A program made the translations under genes and the position numbers. DNA of 64,000 nucleotides from positions 361,771,168 through 361,835,167 of the forward strand of contig CM048744.1 of assembly GCA_026315105.1 (NCBI GenBank), written 5' to 3'. Positions 55,263-64,000 of the stretch are shown one piece after another. The notes under the pieces were generated by a model. That model did not search any database, was not told where the DNA came from, and saw only the letters and a list, made by a program, of their open reading frames with translations. How positions within the stretch are numbered: position 1 is the first letter of the stretch; the number at the start of each line of letters is the position of its first letter. Source of the DNA: Locusta migratoria (taxonomy: Eukaryota > Arthropoda > Insecta > Orthoptera > Acrididae).

Positions 55263-55404
55263 TTTATCTGTACTGTTGCAATTTTTGGATCTCCTATAGT
55301 TTACATGAATAGAATAGGAGGCAATTCTATCGTATCGACCGTTTATAGAGGCAGCATGGCACAGTATTATTGCAGGGGGTGCCGACGACTTGTCGAGTCT
55401 GCGT
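55263..55404. other. Short unassigned segment between two elements
   Basis: Possible original host sequence; nothing recognised. Confidence 0.3.
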
Positions 55405-55656
55405 TAGAGATGGGCAAACTAGTTCATTTTTTGGAAGTAGTTCACTGGGAATCGTTCCTTTCTAATGGCTCACCGTTCGTTTTTTATCCAATTATCATCC
55501 ATTAACAGATATTTAAAATAGTTGTAAATTTAGTAGTTCGTTTATAAAAACTGAACAATAATTTCTGAGATAAAAAGCAAATACGATATTATTGCAGTCT
55601 GCATCTCCTTAAATCAAAATCACTTTTCCTATTCAGCAGATATCACGCACAACTAG

Positions 55657-55775
55657 TTGGTTAACTGGGGTAGCCTAGGGGCACGCAAGTCGCCGAAGTC
55701 GCGTCCAGTTGAAAGACTTGCACCAGGCAAAGGAGCCTCACGAAATAATAATAATTATAATTATAACAATTAGGT
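55657..55775 (+). mobile_element. SINE-3, 3' part
   Basis: It holds ctggggtagcctagggg, gcaagtcgccgaag, ccagttgaaagacttgcacc and an AAT-repeat tail. The tRNA head is missing. Confidence 0.8.
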
Positions 55776-56836
55776 ACCATAAAGAAACCACCTAAGTGTC
55801 ACGTGAAACATATCTGTCTTTCGCACAAAAATAATTAAGTTGGTAGTAGGTGCTACTACGCGGCAAAGATATACAGAGTTGTAATAATATCATAGCCTCG
55901 TCTCGCAGACGTCATTGTTTGGCCGGAGACGAACACTCCAGTTTCTGGCGTCGTACAGAGAGGTCGTCCGATCCGCAGGGACGGCAGACACTGTTTGGTA
56001 TTATCTGTTTCAGGTATAAATGCAAAGAAATGCTGTAATTTTTGAATGAATCATTTGCCGAGTACGTATTGTTGTAAGGTATTTTGTAAAAATAATTTTG
56101 AAATGAAAACGTTAAAACTTTTTATAAGTGCATTTTTGAGTGTGCGGAAAGCATATTAGAATTTGGTTAGTGAGAAAGCAGAAAATTATTTTTCGTAAAG
56201 ATTTTCATTATTGTCAACAGTCGAAGTGTTGAAAAAGTTATCATTTTTAGACTTCTGAAGGGCTTTAATTCCAAGTTGGTCGGATGCGTTATATGTCAGA
56301 TGCGTTAATTGAAAAATAAATTGGTTATGTTGAAGTTTCCAAAGACAATGATTCTGATCAGTAACATTTGTATTGTAATCATCGTCATAAATGTGCAATG
56401 ACAATATTCACATCAGCGTGGCCTTCGAGAGTAAAAGAACACCTCGTGTATTATCTTTAAATAAAACTACGGCCACTGCTGATTCTCCGTGACCGATAAA
56501 AAGCAGAATTTTATGTTGAGGCGCTGACCTCACTTAACCTTGAGACAGGTTTCATCATTATTAGTCATTTATATGACGACACACAAATTTCACACGTATC
56601 GTCTAGAGAGGAAACTTGAACCTTCTAACACTACATTTTAGGAAAATGATTAAAAGTTAAATTAAAAACTTAATATTTAAGGAAGCAGGCAAAATGTAAA
56701 AATGTACGAATAATAATTTAAAAAAAATCGCGAGAATTACGACGAAATGAGCAGATTTGCCTTAATGATGCCAGTAAAACGTGTGCATTGCAAAGAATGC
56801 ATTTTTATGCACATTAAGTTACAAAATTATAAAATA

Positions 56837-58423
56837 CAGGGTGTCCCGAAAAGGGCTCCCTGTTTTCGAAATTAAATATCTCGAAAACAAAGATCGATAG
56901 AGGAATGCCGTAAACAGTATGTATATTGTGAAAGCTGTAAGAAGTTTATACAGCAGTTTGAAATAATAGTTACAAAAGCCGCTAACAGATGGCGCTGTAC
57001 GCTGTACAGCTCATATCAGCATACATAAGTCAAATAATCGTATAAAAACACTCTTTGCAAACTATCACATCACAATGCTTTCAAAATGTTCACCATTGGC
57101 ACTACAGCGGTGGCGCAAACGAAGAATGAAATTCCCCATCACATTTCGAAGTGTCTCAACCGAAATGGATTCACATGCCACAGAGATCGCCGATTCAAGC
57201 TCGTCCAGCGTGGCGGGATGCTTCGGGTAAACCATGTCTTTCACTGTGCCCCACAAAAAAAAAGTCACAGGGAGTCAAATCCGGCGAATATGGAACCCAA
57301 TCCATGCCTGCACCAGTAAATTTGGGATATTCCAAAGCAATGACTCGAATCCCGAAGTATTCCTCAAGAAAGCGAAACACTTGTTCGGTCCGATGTAGTC
57401 GGGCTCCATCTTGCATAAACCATTCAGTACCTGGTCGATCCTGTAACGCTTGCTGTGTGGCGACAAATTATTCCAAAACTGCAATGTAACGTGCACCAGT
57501 GACCGTTTCTCGAATGAAAAAAAAAAAAGGCCAATAATGCCTCTGCTGCATACTGCAGCCCACACAGTAACTTTAGCAGAATACAGGGGTTTCGCTTCAC
57601 ACCAATATGGCTTTTCGGAACCCCAAAATCGCCAGTTCTGCTTATTCACGTGTCCATTCAGGTGGAAGTGTGCTTCATCTGTAAACCAGATGCAGCCAAC
57701 ATCAAATCCTTCACTATCAATCATTGTGAGCATCTGATTAGCAAAGGCAACCCTTTGTTGCACAGCTCGTATGGGTAAGGACTGGTACGTTTGAATTTTG
57801 AATGGAAACATGTGTAGGCTCTTTGTCAGTATTTTCTGCGTGCTGGAACGCTTCAAACCAGTCTCAGATGCAATTCTACGGACGGATGACATTGGATTTC
57901 GCTGAATAATTCCAGAAACTCTGGCGATATTTTCAGGCGTAACTGTGGTTTGCTTGCGGCCAACATGCCCCACTAGATCATCAGCTACGCTGCCTGTTCG
58001 TTGAAATTTTGCGAACAGCGTACGAATAGTTTTCGCATAGGGTCCTTTTGGAACATTAAATCGTGCTTGAAAACTTCGCCTTGTTGCCGTAGGACTCTCT
58101 TCTAACATGTGGCACTCTAGCACCAGAAAAACGCGTTGTTGAATGGAGTACATGGTTTTTAATGTCTTCCTGCGGTACGCTAACCTCTTTTCACGTTCCA
58201 ATAGTGGAACTGATCGCTCTGGACTTCGGCTCACTATTTATACTAGGCATTACGTATAGCGATTACAGCTCCATCTGTCAGCAGTTTTTGTAACTATTAT
58301 ATCAAACTGCTGTATAAACTTACAGATTTCACAATAAACATACCGTTTACTGCATTCCTCTATCGATCTTTGTTTTCTAGATATTTAATTTTGAAATCAG
58401 GGAGTCCTTTTCTGGACACCCTG
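56837..58423 (-). mobile_element. IS630-type transposon, 1587 bp, about 170 bp TIRs, TA TSD
   Basis: TA at 56835-56836 and 58424-58425. The termini are CAGGGTGTCCCGAAAAGG and the complement of CAGGGTGTCCAGAAAAGG. The arms hold catatataccgtttactgca-like sequence and caaactgctgtataaactt, and extend to about 57010 and 58255. It sits inside the hAT-like element above. Confidence 0.92.
57065..58153 (-). pseudogene. IS630-type transposase, frameshifted
   Basis: The probable start is MYSIQQRVFLVLECHMLEES at 58153. Helix-turn-helix regions follow (TRRSFQARFNVPKGPYAKTI, then RRIASETGLKRSSTQKIL), then IWFTDEAHFHLNGHV (first D). Frame is lost at an A homopolymer (57519-57530 on the plus strand). In another frame come WFMQDGARLHRT (second D) and VPYSPDLTPCDFF (third D), with 47 residues between those Asp. 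The end GEHFESIVM (57065) is in a further frame. It is probably a recently inactivated copy. Confidence 0.88.
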
Positions 58424-59695
58424 TAGCTGTAAAATGTAAATAACTGGTGAAGGGTGCTGGACAGAATGCTCGAAGAGCCAGTAGTCAATACTTGACAACA
58501 CAATGAGAATGGACGAGCGTAATTAACAGAAAGCGCTATAGTTCGCTGCCGAGCAGTGAGCTGGAACTGAAGGAGAGTGCCCGGAACGGACCGGCCACTT
58601 GGCCTGCCTGGAACTAGAACGGTCACGTGATAGTCTTGATTGCAAGTAGCGGCAACCGTTCCGCCATTCTTGGCCGGAACCGCGAGTTCCTGTAAGCAGA
58701 AGTCGCAGCTGCAGTGCCGGCCCGAACCTGGAGCGCCTGTTCCTGGAACTAGAAGCCGACAGTCGCCGCCGCCGCCGCAACCGTTCTGATGTTCCTGACG
58801 TGGACCGTCGAGTGAGACCGACTACTAGCAGCACCTAAGTGAACGGCGAACTATCATTCCTCGTATGTAGTTCCTCGGTCCTTCACTTTTGTGAACGTTT
58901 CCTCTGGAACCGTTCGTTCGCGAACGACCCATCTCTAGTCTTCGTCACGTTACTAAAGCTTTTCGATTAAACTCAACCTGTGATGGGAAGTAAAAAATGT
59001 AATTGTTACCTTAGATGAGAAATTGACATGGACCCATCACATTAGGACTATTTCCTACAAGGCGAAAGGTACTCTGGTGAGTACCAGGAGAGCTTGTGGC
59101 AAAAATTGGGCCCCAAGGATATGCAATGCATATACACAACGGTGGTTAGACCCAGAACCACTTAGGGGCGGTCGTATGGTGGAAAAAAGGCAAAACAACA
59201 GGTTGCAGCTAAGGAAGTTGTTATGGTACATAGATTGGCCTGCTTAGCCATAACACCAACTGTTGGGATGTAAACCGTGCTGGATATGCCTCCATTACAC
59301 CTTTGAGTCAATATCGAGGTAGCGGCTGTTGCATACAGGCTCAAATCTGGCAAAAATTGCATCTCATTGGGATATCCAGAATCACACACTAAAACAGTGA
59401 GTGAAATAAATATAGGAAAGGTTGGGGAAATGTTGGCCGCCTATATTATAACCCGATACTGTTTCAACAAGAAAGGAAGCAGGGAGTAATTGGAGAAAAT
59501 AGTTCGAGAACATATCGTCTGGTTCACTGACGGATCGAAATCAGACCAAGGGCCGCGTGGAGTAGCCGAGCGGTCTAAGACGCCTCGCTGCGGAGCGCGC
59601 GGTTGCTCGCCGTCGGAAGTTCGAGTCCTTCCTGGGGCATGAGGGTGTGTATTGTCCTTGGGTTAGTTTATCGTATAATAATTAGTTTGTTAGCA

Positions 59696-60525
59696 AGAGT
59701 AATGGAGTGCAGTCTAAGAAAATCAGGCGATGCTGAAGGAATAAAATTATGTAACGAAACACTAAAGGTGGTAGATGAGTTTTTTTGACTTTGTCAGTAA
59801 AATAACATATGATGGTCCCAGTAAATAGGATATAAAATACAGAATGTTAATGGAAAGAAAAGCGTGTTTGAAAAAGAAAAATTTGTTAACATCGCACTAC
59901 GGTTGGGGGGTTCGAATCCCCCTCGGGCATGGATATTTGTGCCGTCCTAGTTCGTAAGTAGTTCATAAGTAGTTTGTAAGTTTAGGGACTGATGACCCCG
60001 TATTTAAGTCCCATAAGCTTAACAAACATTTTTTTTTGTTAACATCGAATATTAATTTAAGTGTAAGGAGGGTCTTTCTGAAGGCTTTTGTGTCGAGTGT
60101 TGTCTTGTATGGGAGTGGAACAAGGACGATAAAAAGTGCGGACAGGAAAAGGATAGAGGCTTTTGAAATGTCGTACTACAAAAGAATGCTGAAGATTGGG
60201 TGGATGGATCACGTAACTAATGAGGAGGTACTGAACAGAATTGGGGAGAAAAGAAATTCCTGGCATACCTTGACTAAAAGAAGGAATCGATTAGTTGGAC
60301 TCATTCTTAGACATGAAGAAATCGTGAATTTAGTATTGGAGGGAACTTTGTGGGGTAAAAATAGTAGAGGAAGACAAAGAGACGAATACAGTGAGCAGAT
60401 TAAAATGGATTTAGGTTGCATTTCTTATGAGGAGATGAAGAGGCTTGCTCAGGATAGAGTAGGGTGGAGAGCTGCATCAAACCAGTCTCCGGAATGAAGA
60501 CCACAACAACAACAACAACAACAAC
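59696..60525 (+). mobile_element. LINE-A in SINE-1, with another SINE inside
   Basis: The coding remnant runs from EC-x-LRKSGDAEGIKL through SNINLSVRRVFLKAFVSSVV, LYGSGTRTIKSADRKRIEAF, NRIGEKRNSWHTLTKRRNR and GCISYEEMKRLAQDRVGW (open 60036-60497). Then comes ctgcatcaaaccagtctccg and a CAA tail to 60525. This is the best-preserved LINE-A 3' end in the window. Confidence 0.9.
59895..60034 (+). mobile_element. SINE-1, 5'-truncated, 13 bp TSD
   Basis: The TSD tttgttaacatcg is at 59882-59894 and 60035-60047, inside the LINE-A coding part. It starts at cactacggttgg and keeps the B box; the A box is missing. Confidence 0.92.
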
Positions 60526-61372
60526 GTAGCCTAGGGACTAATAACCAAGGCAGTTAACTCCCATAGATTTACAAATATTTCAACATTCAGACCAAGGCCG
60601 GGGCTTACGTGGTGCAACCAAGAATGATAGGCGTCATCTGTCTAGGGAAACCGACGTCAGTGTTCCTCGCCGGAATCATTGCCATCAGAGCGTGTGTGGA
60701 GGAGAATTTACGTAGGTGCTATAAGAACCGTAGCATCTACACTTATTCAGGCAGCCTTCAGATCAAAGGCAGCTCCTTCAGCAAGATGTAAGATTGTTGC
60801 ACAATGTTACTAGGTTCTGGTGGAGTTAGGGGAAAGTAATAGGTTAAACTAACTGTGGGTCCCTGGCGGGATCGGTGACAATGAAGAAGCCGACAGATTG
60901 GCCGGGATGGGAGCAGAGATTCCATTTACTGGACCGGAACCTGTCCTAACAGTCACCCAGGAAATGGTCAGATTGGAGCTACATAAGTGGCCCAGAAGAC
61001 AGCAAGTGGAATTTTGGACCAAGGTCTACAAACAAAAAACATGGTAAGGTAATGATGCCAAAGCCATGTTTTAAAAGAAGCTCTGTAATCCTTGGGTTGA
61101 ACAAGAAAGGGATTAATCTCATGGTTGTATTGCTGACAGGCCATGGGAACTTCAAAAAACACCTACATACAATGGGAATAACGAAAGAGGACCCGAAACG
61201 TAGGATCTGTGATGAAGGTGAAGAACCGCATTACAGCTATTCTTCGAATGCATTGCATTGGAAACAAGAGGCACGTAACATTCGGGATAACCAGACCCGA
61301 AGAAATTGTATCTAATAAAGAACTGGTTAGGGACTGCTCGCACTGTCTTAGGGTGTGGTGACCCTGAAAAGG

Positions 61373-61514
61373 GCCGTTTTTCTTGAGCACACACGCCCCC
61401 AAAGCACAGAGGCGGCAGCTTCCATCAGAGTAAAAGCAGCCAACCGCTTTACTTCGAGCTCGTGTACTGTCTTAGGGTATTGTTTGGCTTTACTATATAT
61501 AATGAGAGCGATGT
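61373..61514. other. Unassigned short segment
   Basis: Nothing recognised. Confidence 0.3.
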
Positions 61515-62412
61515 TGTTGCTGTGGTCTTCAGTCCGCAGATTGATTTGATGCAGCTCTCCACGCTACTCTGTCTTGTGCAAGTCTCTTCATCTGAGAATA
61601 CGAACAGCAACCTATATCCTTTTGAAGCTGCTTACTGTATTCCTCCCTCGGTCTCCCTCTACGATTTTTCAATTGTTTGTTAAGTTTATAGGTCTTAACT
61701 GCAGGGACATCAATCCCTAAACTTACAAACGACTTAATGAAGTAACTTATATTAAACACAAAATTCCAGGCCCGAGGGAGGATTCGAATCTCCGACGGGA
61801 AACGGTCTCGCGCATCGGAAGGTAGCGCCTTAATGTGCTCGGTCACTCCACCGCGACTCTACGATTTTTACCCCACACACTTCCTTCTAATGCCAAGTTT
61901 GCTATTCCTTGATATTTCAGAATGTGTCCCACCAATCTATCCCTTCTATTAGGATATGCCAGAAACTCCATTTCTTCTCAATTCTGTTGAGCACCTTGTC
62001 ATTAGTTATGTGAGCTATCCATCTAATCTTTATCATCGTCTATAGCACAACATTTCGAAAGCGTCTATCATATTTTTGTCTGAACTTCTTAACGTAGAAG
62101 TTTTGCTCACATACAATGCTACACTCCAGACAAATGCCTTCAGAAAGGACTTCCTAACATTTAAACTAATAGTGAAAGTCAACAACTTTCGCTTCTTCAG
62201 AGTTTGCTTCCCATAGCCATTCTGCATTTTCTGTCTTCTTTACTTCGGCCATCAGAAGTTATCTTGCTCCCCAACTACTACTTTTATCGTCTCAATACCT
62301 AATCTAATTCCTTCAGAATTGCCTGATTTTCTGATACAACATTCCATTACACTCATATTACTCTTGTTAATGTTCATCTTATACTTTCCATTCAAGACAC
62401 TGTCCATTCCTT
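61515..62412 (-). mobile_element. LINE-A, minus strand, split by SINE-1
   Basis: An antisense ctgatttgatgcagctctcc-like 3' block and short TTG tail lie at the left. C-terminal coding runs to 61670 and from 61870 on. It extends to about 62412 through antisense SFLKAFVWSVALYVSKTSTL and MQNGYGKQTLKKRKLL, then further into the FADD-proximal region. Confidence 0.85.
61671..61856 (-). mobile_element. SINE-1 in LINE-A, 13 bp TSD
   Basis: The TSD ctctacgattttt is at 61658-61670 and 61857-61869. Confidence 0.93.
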
Positions 62413-62511
62413 TTCATAAAATGAATCTTTAATCATCAGCTGTTTATTTAATCCTTAAAATCGACTAGTTTCGGTCCAGGACCATCATCATATATCAAAA
62501 GGTATTAAAAC

Positions 62512-62813
62512 AACTGCGAATGGGCAATGCTGAAAATGTGTACCCAGCCGGGATTCGAACCCGGGTCTTCTGGTTTCTAGGCAGTTGCGCTGACCCCTAC
62601 ACAACTGGGGACACAGTGATCACCGCACCTCCAAGGACTACCTAAGCGCGCCTCCCGTCAGACACAAATTTCCAGCTTAGGTAGTCCTTGCAGGTGCAGT
62701 GATCAGTGTGTCCCCAGTTGTGTAGGGGTCAGTGGAACTGCCTAGAAAGCAGGAGACCCGGGTTCGAATCCATCCCGGCTGGGTACACATTTTCAGCTTT
62801 CGCCATTCGCAGT
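62512..62813. repeat. Palindrome with a tRNA-like block in each arm
   Basis: The left arm 62512-62646 (antisense) and right arm 62676-62813 (sense) are separated by about 29 nt. Each has B box GGTTCGAATCC. The left copy (antisense) pairs CCCAG with CTGGG as an acceptor-like stem. The right copy has a perfect CTGC/GCAG anticodon-like stem but a 3-4 nt insertion in the T-arm. Confidence 0.85.
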
Positions 62814-62924
62814 TGAAGTCATATATTCTGTGAATATGAAAACTATAACAACTGCAGGGTCAGAAGTGACGTCTGTTCTTTCGGAATAGACGCCACATGT
62901 ATATGTATTAAAACTAGTTTGTCA

Positions 62925-63090
62925 ACTGCATTAAATAAAATAAATCTCTCTGAAAACAGCAGGAGTCAATTTCATTAAGATTTCAAAGGTCATACTGGAT
63001 GTTATTTTACTGATAGGATAATCCAGTATGACCCTTGAAATTTTATGGAAATTGACTCCTGCTGTTTTTATCCAGATTTATTGTATTTAA
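62925..63090. repeat. Short-loop palindrome
   Basis: The arms ctgaaaacagcaggagtcaa (left) and ttgactcctgctgtttttat (right) extend over about 70 bp each, with a loop of about 10-15 nt near 63005. Confidence 0.85.
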
Positions 63091-63207
63091 TTCAGTTCAT
63101 TAACCTGTTTTAATACCTTTTTATCTATGATGATGGTCTGGACCGAAACTAGTTGATTTTAAGGATTTAATAAACAGCTGATGATTAAAGATGCATTTTA
63201 TTAAATA

Positions 63208-64000
63208 GTCTCCTGGCCATTAAAATTGCTACACCACAAAGATGACGTGCTACAGACGCGAAATTCAAGCGACAGGAATAAGATGCTGTAATATGCAAAT
63301 GATTAGCTTTTCAGAGCATTCACACAAGGTTGGTGCCGGTGGCTACATCTACAACGTGCTGACACGAGGAAAGTTTCCAACCGATTTCCCATACACAAAC
63401 AGCAGTTGACCGGCGTTGCCTGGTGAAACGTTGTTATGATGCCTCGTGTAAGGAGGAGAAATGCGTACCATCACGTTTCCGACTTTGATAAAGGTCGGAT
63501 TGTAGCCTATCGCGATTGCGGTTTATCGTATCGCGACCTTGCTGCTCGCGTTGGTCGCGATGCAATGACTGTTAGCAGAATATGGAATCGGTGGGTTTAG
63601 GATGGGAATACGGAACGCCGTGCTGAATCCCAACGGCCTCGTATCACTAGCAGTCGAGATGACAGGCATCTTATCCGCATGGCTGTAACGGATTGTGCAG
63701 TTACGGCTCGATCCCTGAGTCAACAGATGGCGACGTTTGCAATACAACAACCATTTGCACGAACAGTTCGACGACGTTTGCAGCAGCATGGACTATCAGC
63801 TCGGAGAACATGCTTGCAGTTACCCTTGACGCTGCATCACAGGCAGGAGCGCCTGCGATGGTGTACGCAACGTCGAACCTGGGTACACGAATGGCAATGT
63901 CCATTACATTTCAAATGTGTTACGACCCGTGGCTCTACCCTTCATTCGTTCCCTGCGAAACCCTACATTTCAACTGGCTCGTCACAATACGCCAGTCACT
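63208..64000 (+). mobile_element. Tc1-like transposon, left part (runs off the window)
   Basis: The terminus-like tcctggccattaaaattgct at 63211 is preceded by TA at 63206-63207. The transposase starts at 63439. The right end lies beyond 64000. Confidence 0.85.
63439..64000 (+). pseudogene. Tc1-like transposase, N-terminal part, broken
   Basis: MPRVRRRNAYHHVSDFDKGR is followed by IVAYRDCGLSYRDLAARVGR (first helix-turn-helix), AMTVSRIWNRWV and a TAG stop at 63598. It then continues in frame with DGNTERRAESQRPRIT, RTVRRRLQQHGLSARR and TLHHRQERLRWCTQRRTWVH. Near 63897 it jumps to LRPVALPFIRSLRNP-type sequence. The first catalytic Asp region is therefore deleted, and the second Asp motif is not recognisable. 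Confidence 0.86.

Larger units (their letters stand above)
55405..58937. mobile_element. hAT-like non-autonomous element, 8 bp TSD
   Basis: The termini TAGAGATGGG and CCCATCTCTA are flanked by gtctgcgt (55397-55404) and gtcttcgt (58938-58945), 7 of 8 alike. The ends carry scattered gttc/gaac subterminal motifs (gttcgttcgcgaacgac at the right). No hAT transposase was seen. It contains a SINE-3 scrap and an IS630-type transposon; about 1.9 kb is its own sequence. It is a different family from 52097-54476. Confidence 0.78.
59552..60586 (+). mobile_element. SINE-1 in LINE-D, 11 bp TSD, itself interrupted
   Basis: The TSD tcagaccaagg is at 59541-59551 and 60587-60597. The left SINE part is 59552-59695 (head, B-box-like AGTTCGAGTCC). 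The right part is 60526-60586 (tagcctagggac, then atagatttacaaatatttc). The LINE-A below separates them. Confidence 0.9.
58946..61372 (+). mobile_element. LINE-D 3' half with RNase H domain, nested insertions
   Basis: The reading begins TLDEKLTWTHHIRTISYKAK (post-RT region). A decayed stretch follows, then WFTDGSKSDQ (RNase H first Asp), where insertions occur (59552-60586). It resumes GAYVVQPRM, then VPGGIGDNEEADRLAGMGAE (RNase H C-terminal part), TGHGNFKKHLHTMGI and RICDEGEE (remnant of a C-terminal Cys-rich region). Layout RT-RNase H-Cys box suggests an I/R1/LOA-like clade. Many stops. Confidence 0.8.
62413..63205. mobile_element. Composite foldback: hammerhead-like outer arms, tRNA-like palindrome inside
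   Basis: The outer arms 62416-62515 and 63105-63203 are inverted copies (aatctttaatcatcagctgt... on the left). The left arm in antisense and the right arm in sense read TGATGA, a 4-5 bp stem II (GGTC/GACC) and GAA. ACTAGT follows, then C (left, 62461-62491) or T (right, 63124-63156). In both, C3 of the core is A. Inside are two further palindromes: 62512-62813 (tRNA-like arms) and about 62925-63090. Confidence 0.8.

Noticed and set aside
55405..58937. hAT transposase gene inside the 3.5 kb element
   Set aside because: All coding signals inside belong to the nested IS630-type transposon; the remaining sequence has no hAT motif.

Overview
The window is eukaryotic, repeat-dense and, by inference, from a very large insect genome, most likely an orthopteran (locust or grasshopper type). 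The main clue is a roughly 200 bp tRNA-derived SINE (called SINE-1 here) present in about 24 copies, together with Tc1/mariner transposons and non-LTR retrotransposons. I recognise these repeat styles from orthopteran sequence but could not search for them. No intact protein-coding host gene is visible. The best host-gene candidate is a broken THAP-type zinc-finger exon pair near 13.9-14.07 kb. A second possible exon lies at 23.6 kb.

Layout. 0-2 kb: tandem array of a 301 bp unit carrying a tRNA-like Pol III promoter. 2-5.2 kb: decayed LINE pieces with one SINE insertion. 5.2-8.3 kb: mostly featureless, plus tRNA-like fragments and one LINE 3' end. 8.67-13.2 kb: a dead IS630/mariner-type transposon with about 295 bp inverted repeats, a 680 bp foldback hairpin, and an internally deleted mariner. 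13.5-15.2 kb: THAP-like exons invaded by nested SINEs. 17.4-18.8 kb: a 5'-truncated LINE with 15 bp target duplication. 19.46-19.9 kb: a palindromic copy of the 301 bp unit. 20-29 kb: LINE-A and LINE-B fragments, a MITE and SINEs. 29-38.9 kb: a 320 bp tandem repeat, many SINEs and long AT-rich stretches without genes. 38.9-40.4 kb: a LINE ORF1 (Gag-like, CCHC knuckle) lacking its ORF2. 41-45.7 kb: a foldback element that holds a mariner-type transposon, which holds a solo LTR, which holds a Tc1 element. 45.8-51.8 kb: SINEs, LINEs, a mariner fragment and two foldbacks with hammerhead-like arms. 51.76-58.94 kb: a mariner split by a hAT-like element, then a second hAT-like element split by an IS630-type transposon. 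58.95-61.4 kb: a LINE with RNase H domain containing a four-level nest. 61.5-64 kb: LINE-A, a composite foldback, and a Tc1 element running off the end.

Family names used below are local labels: LINE-A (3' end with a conserved ctgcatcaaaccagtct block and a CAA-type tail), LINE-B (RT with an NYRPISLTS-type motif), LINE-C, LINE-D (RNase H), LINE-E (ORF1 only), SINE-1/2/3 and U301.

The genes do not form a cooperating set. The window is a stratified record of insertions, many datable in relative order by target-site duplications (TSDs) that I could read on both sides. The most unusual material is (1) Pol III-promoter tRNA-like units arranged as a tandem array and as palindromes, and (2) about 0.3-0.8 kb foldback elements whose arms carry a hammerhead-ribozyme-like core followed by a six-base palindrome that changes between copies while staying palindromic.
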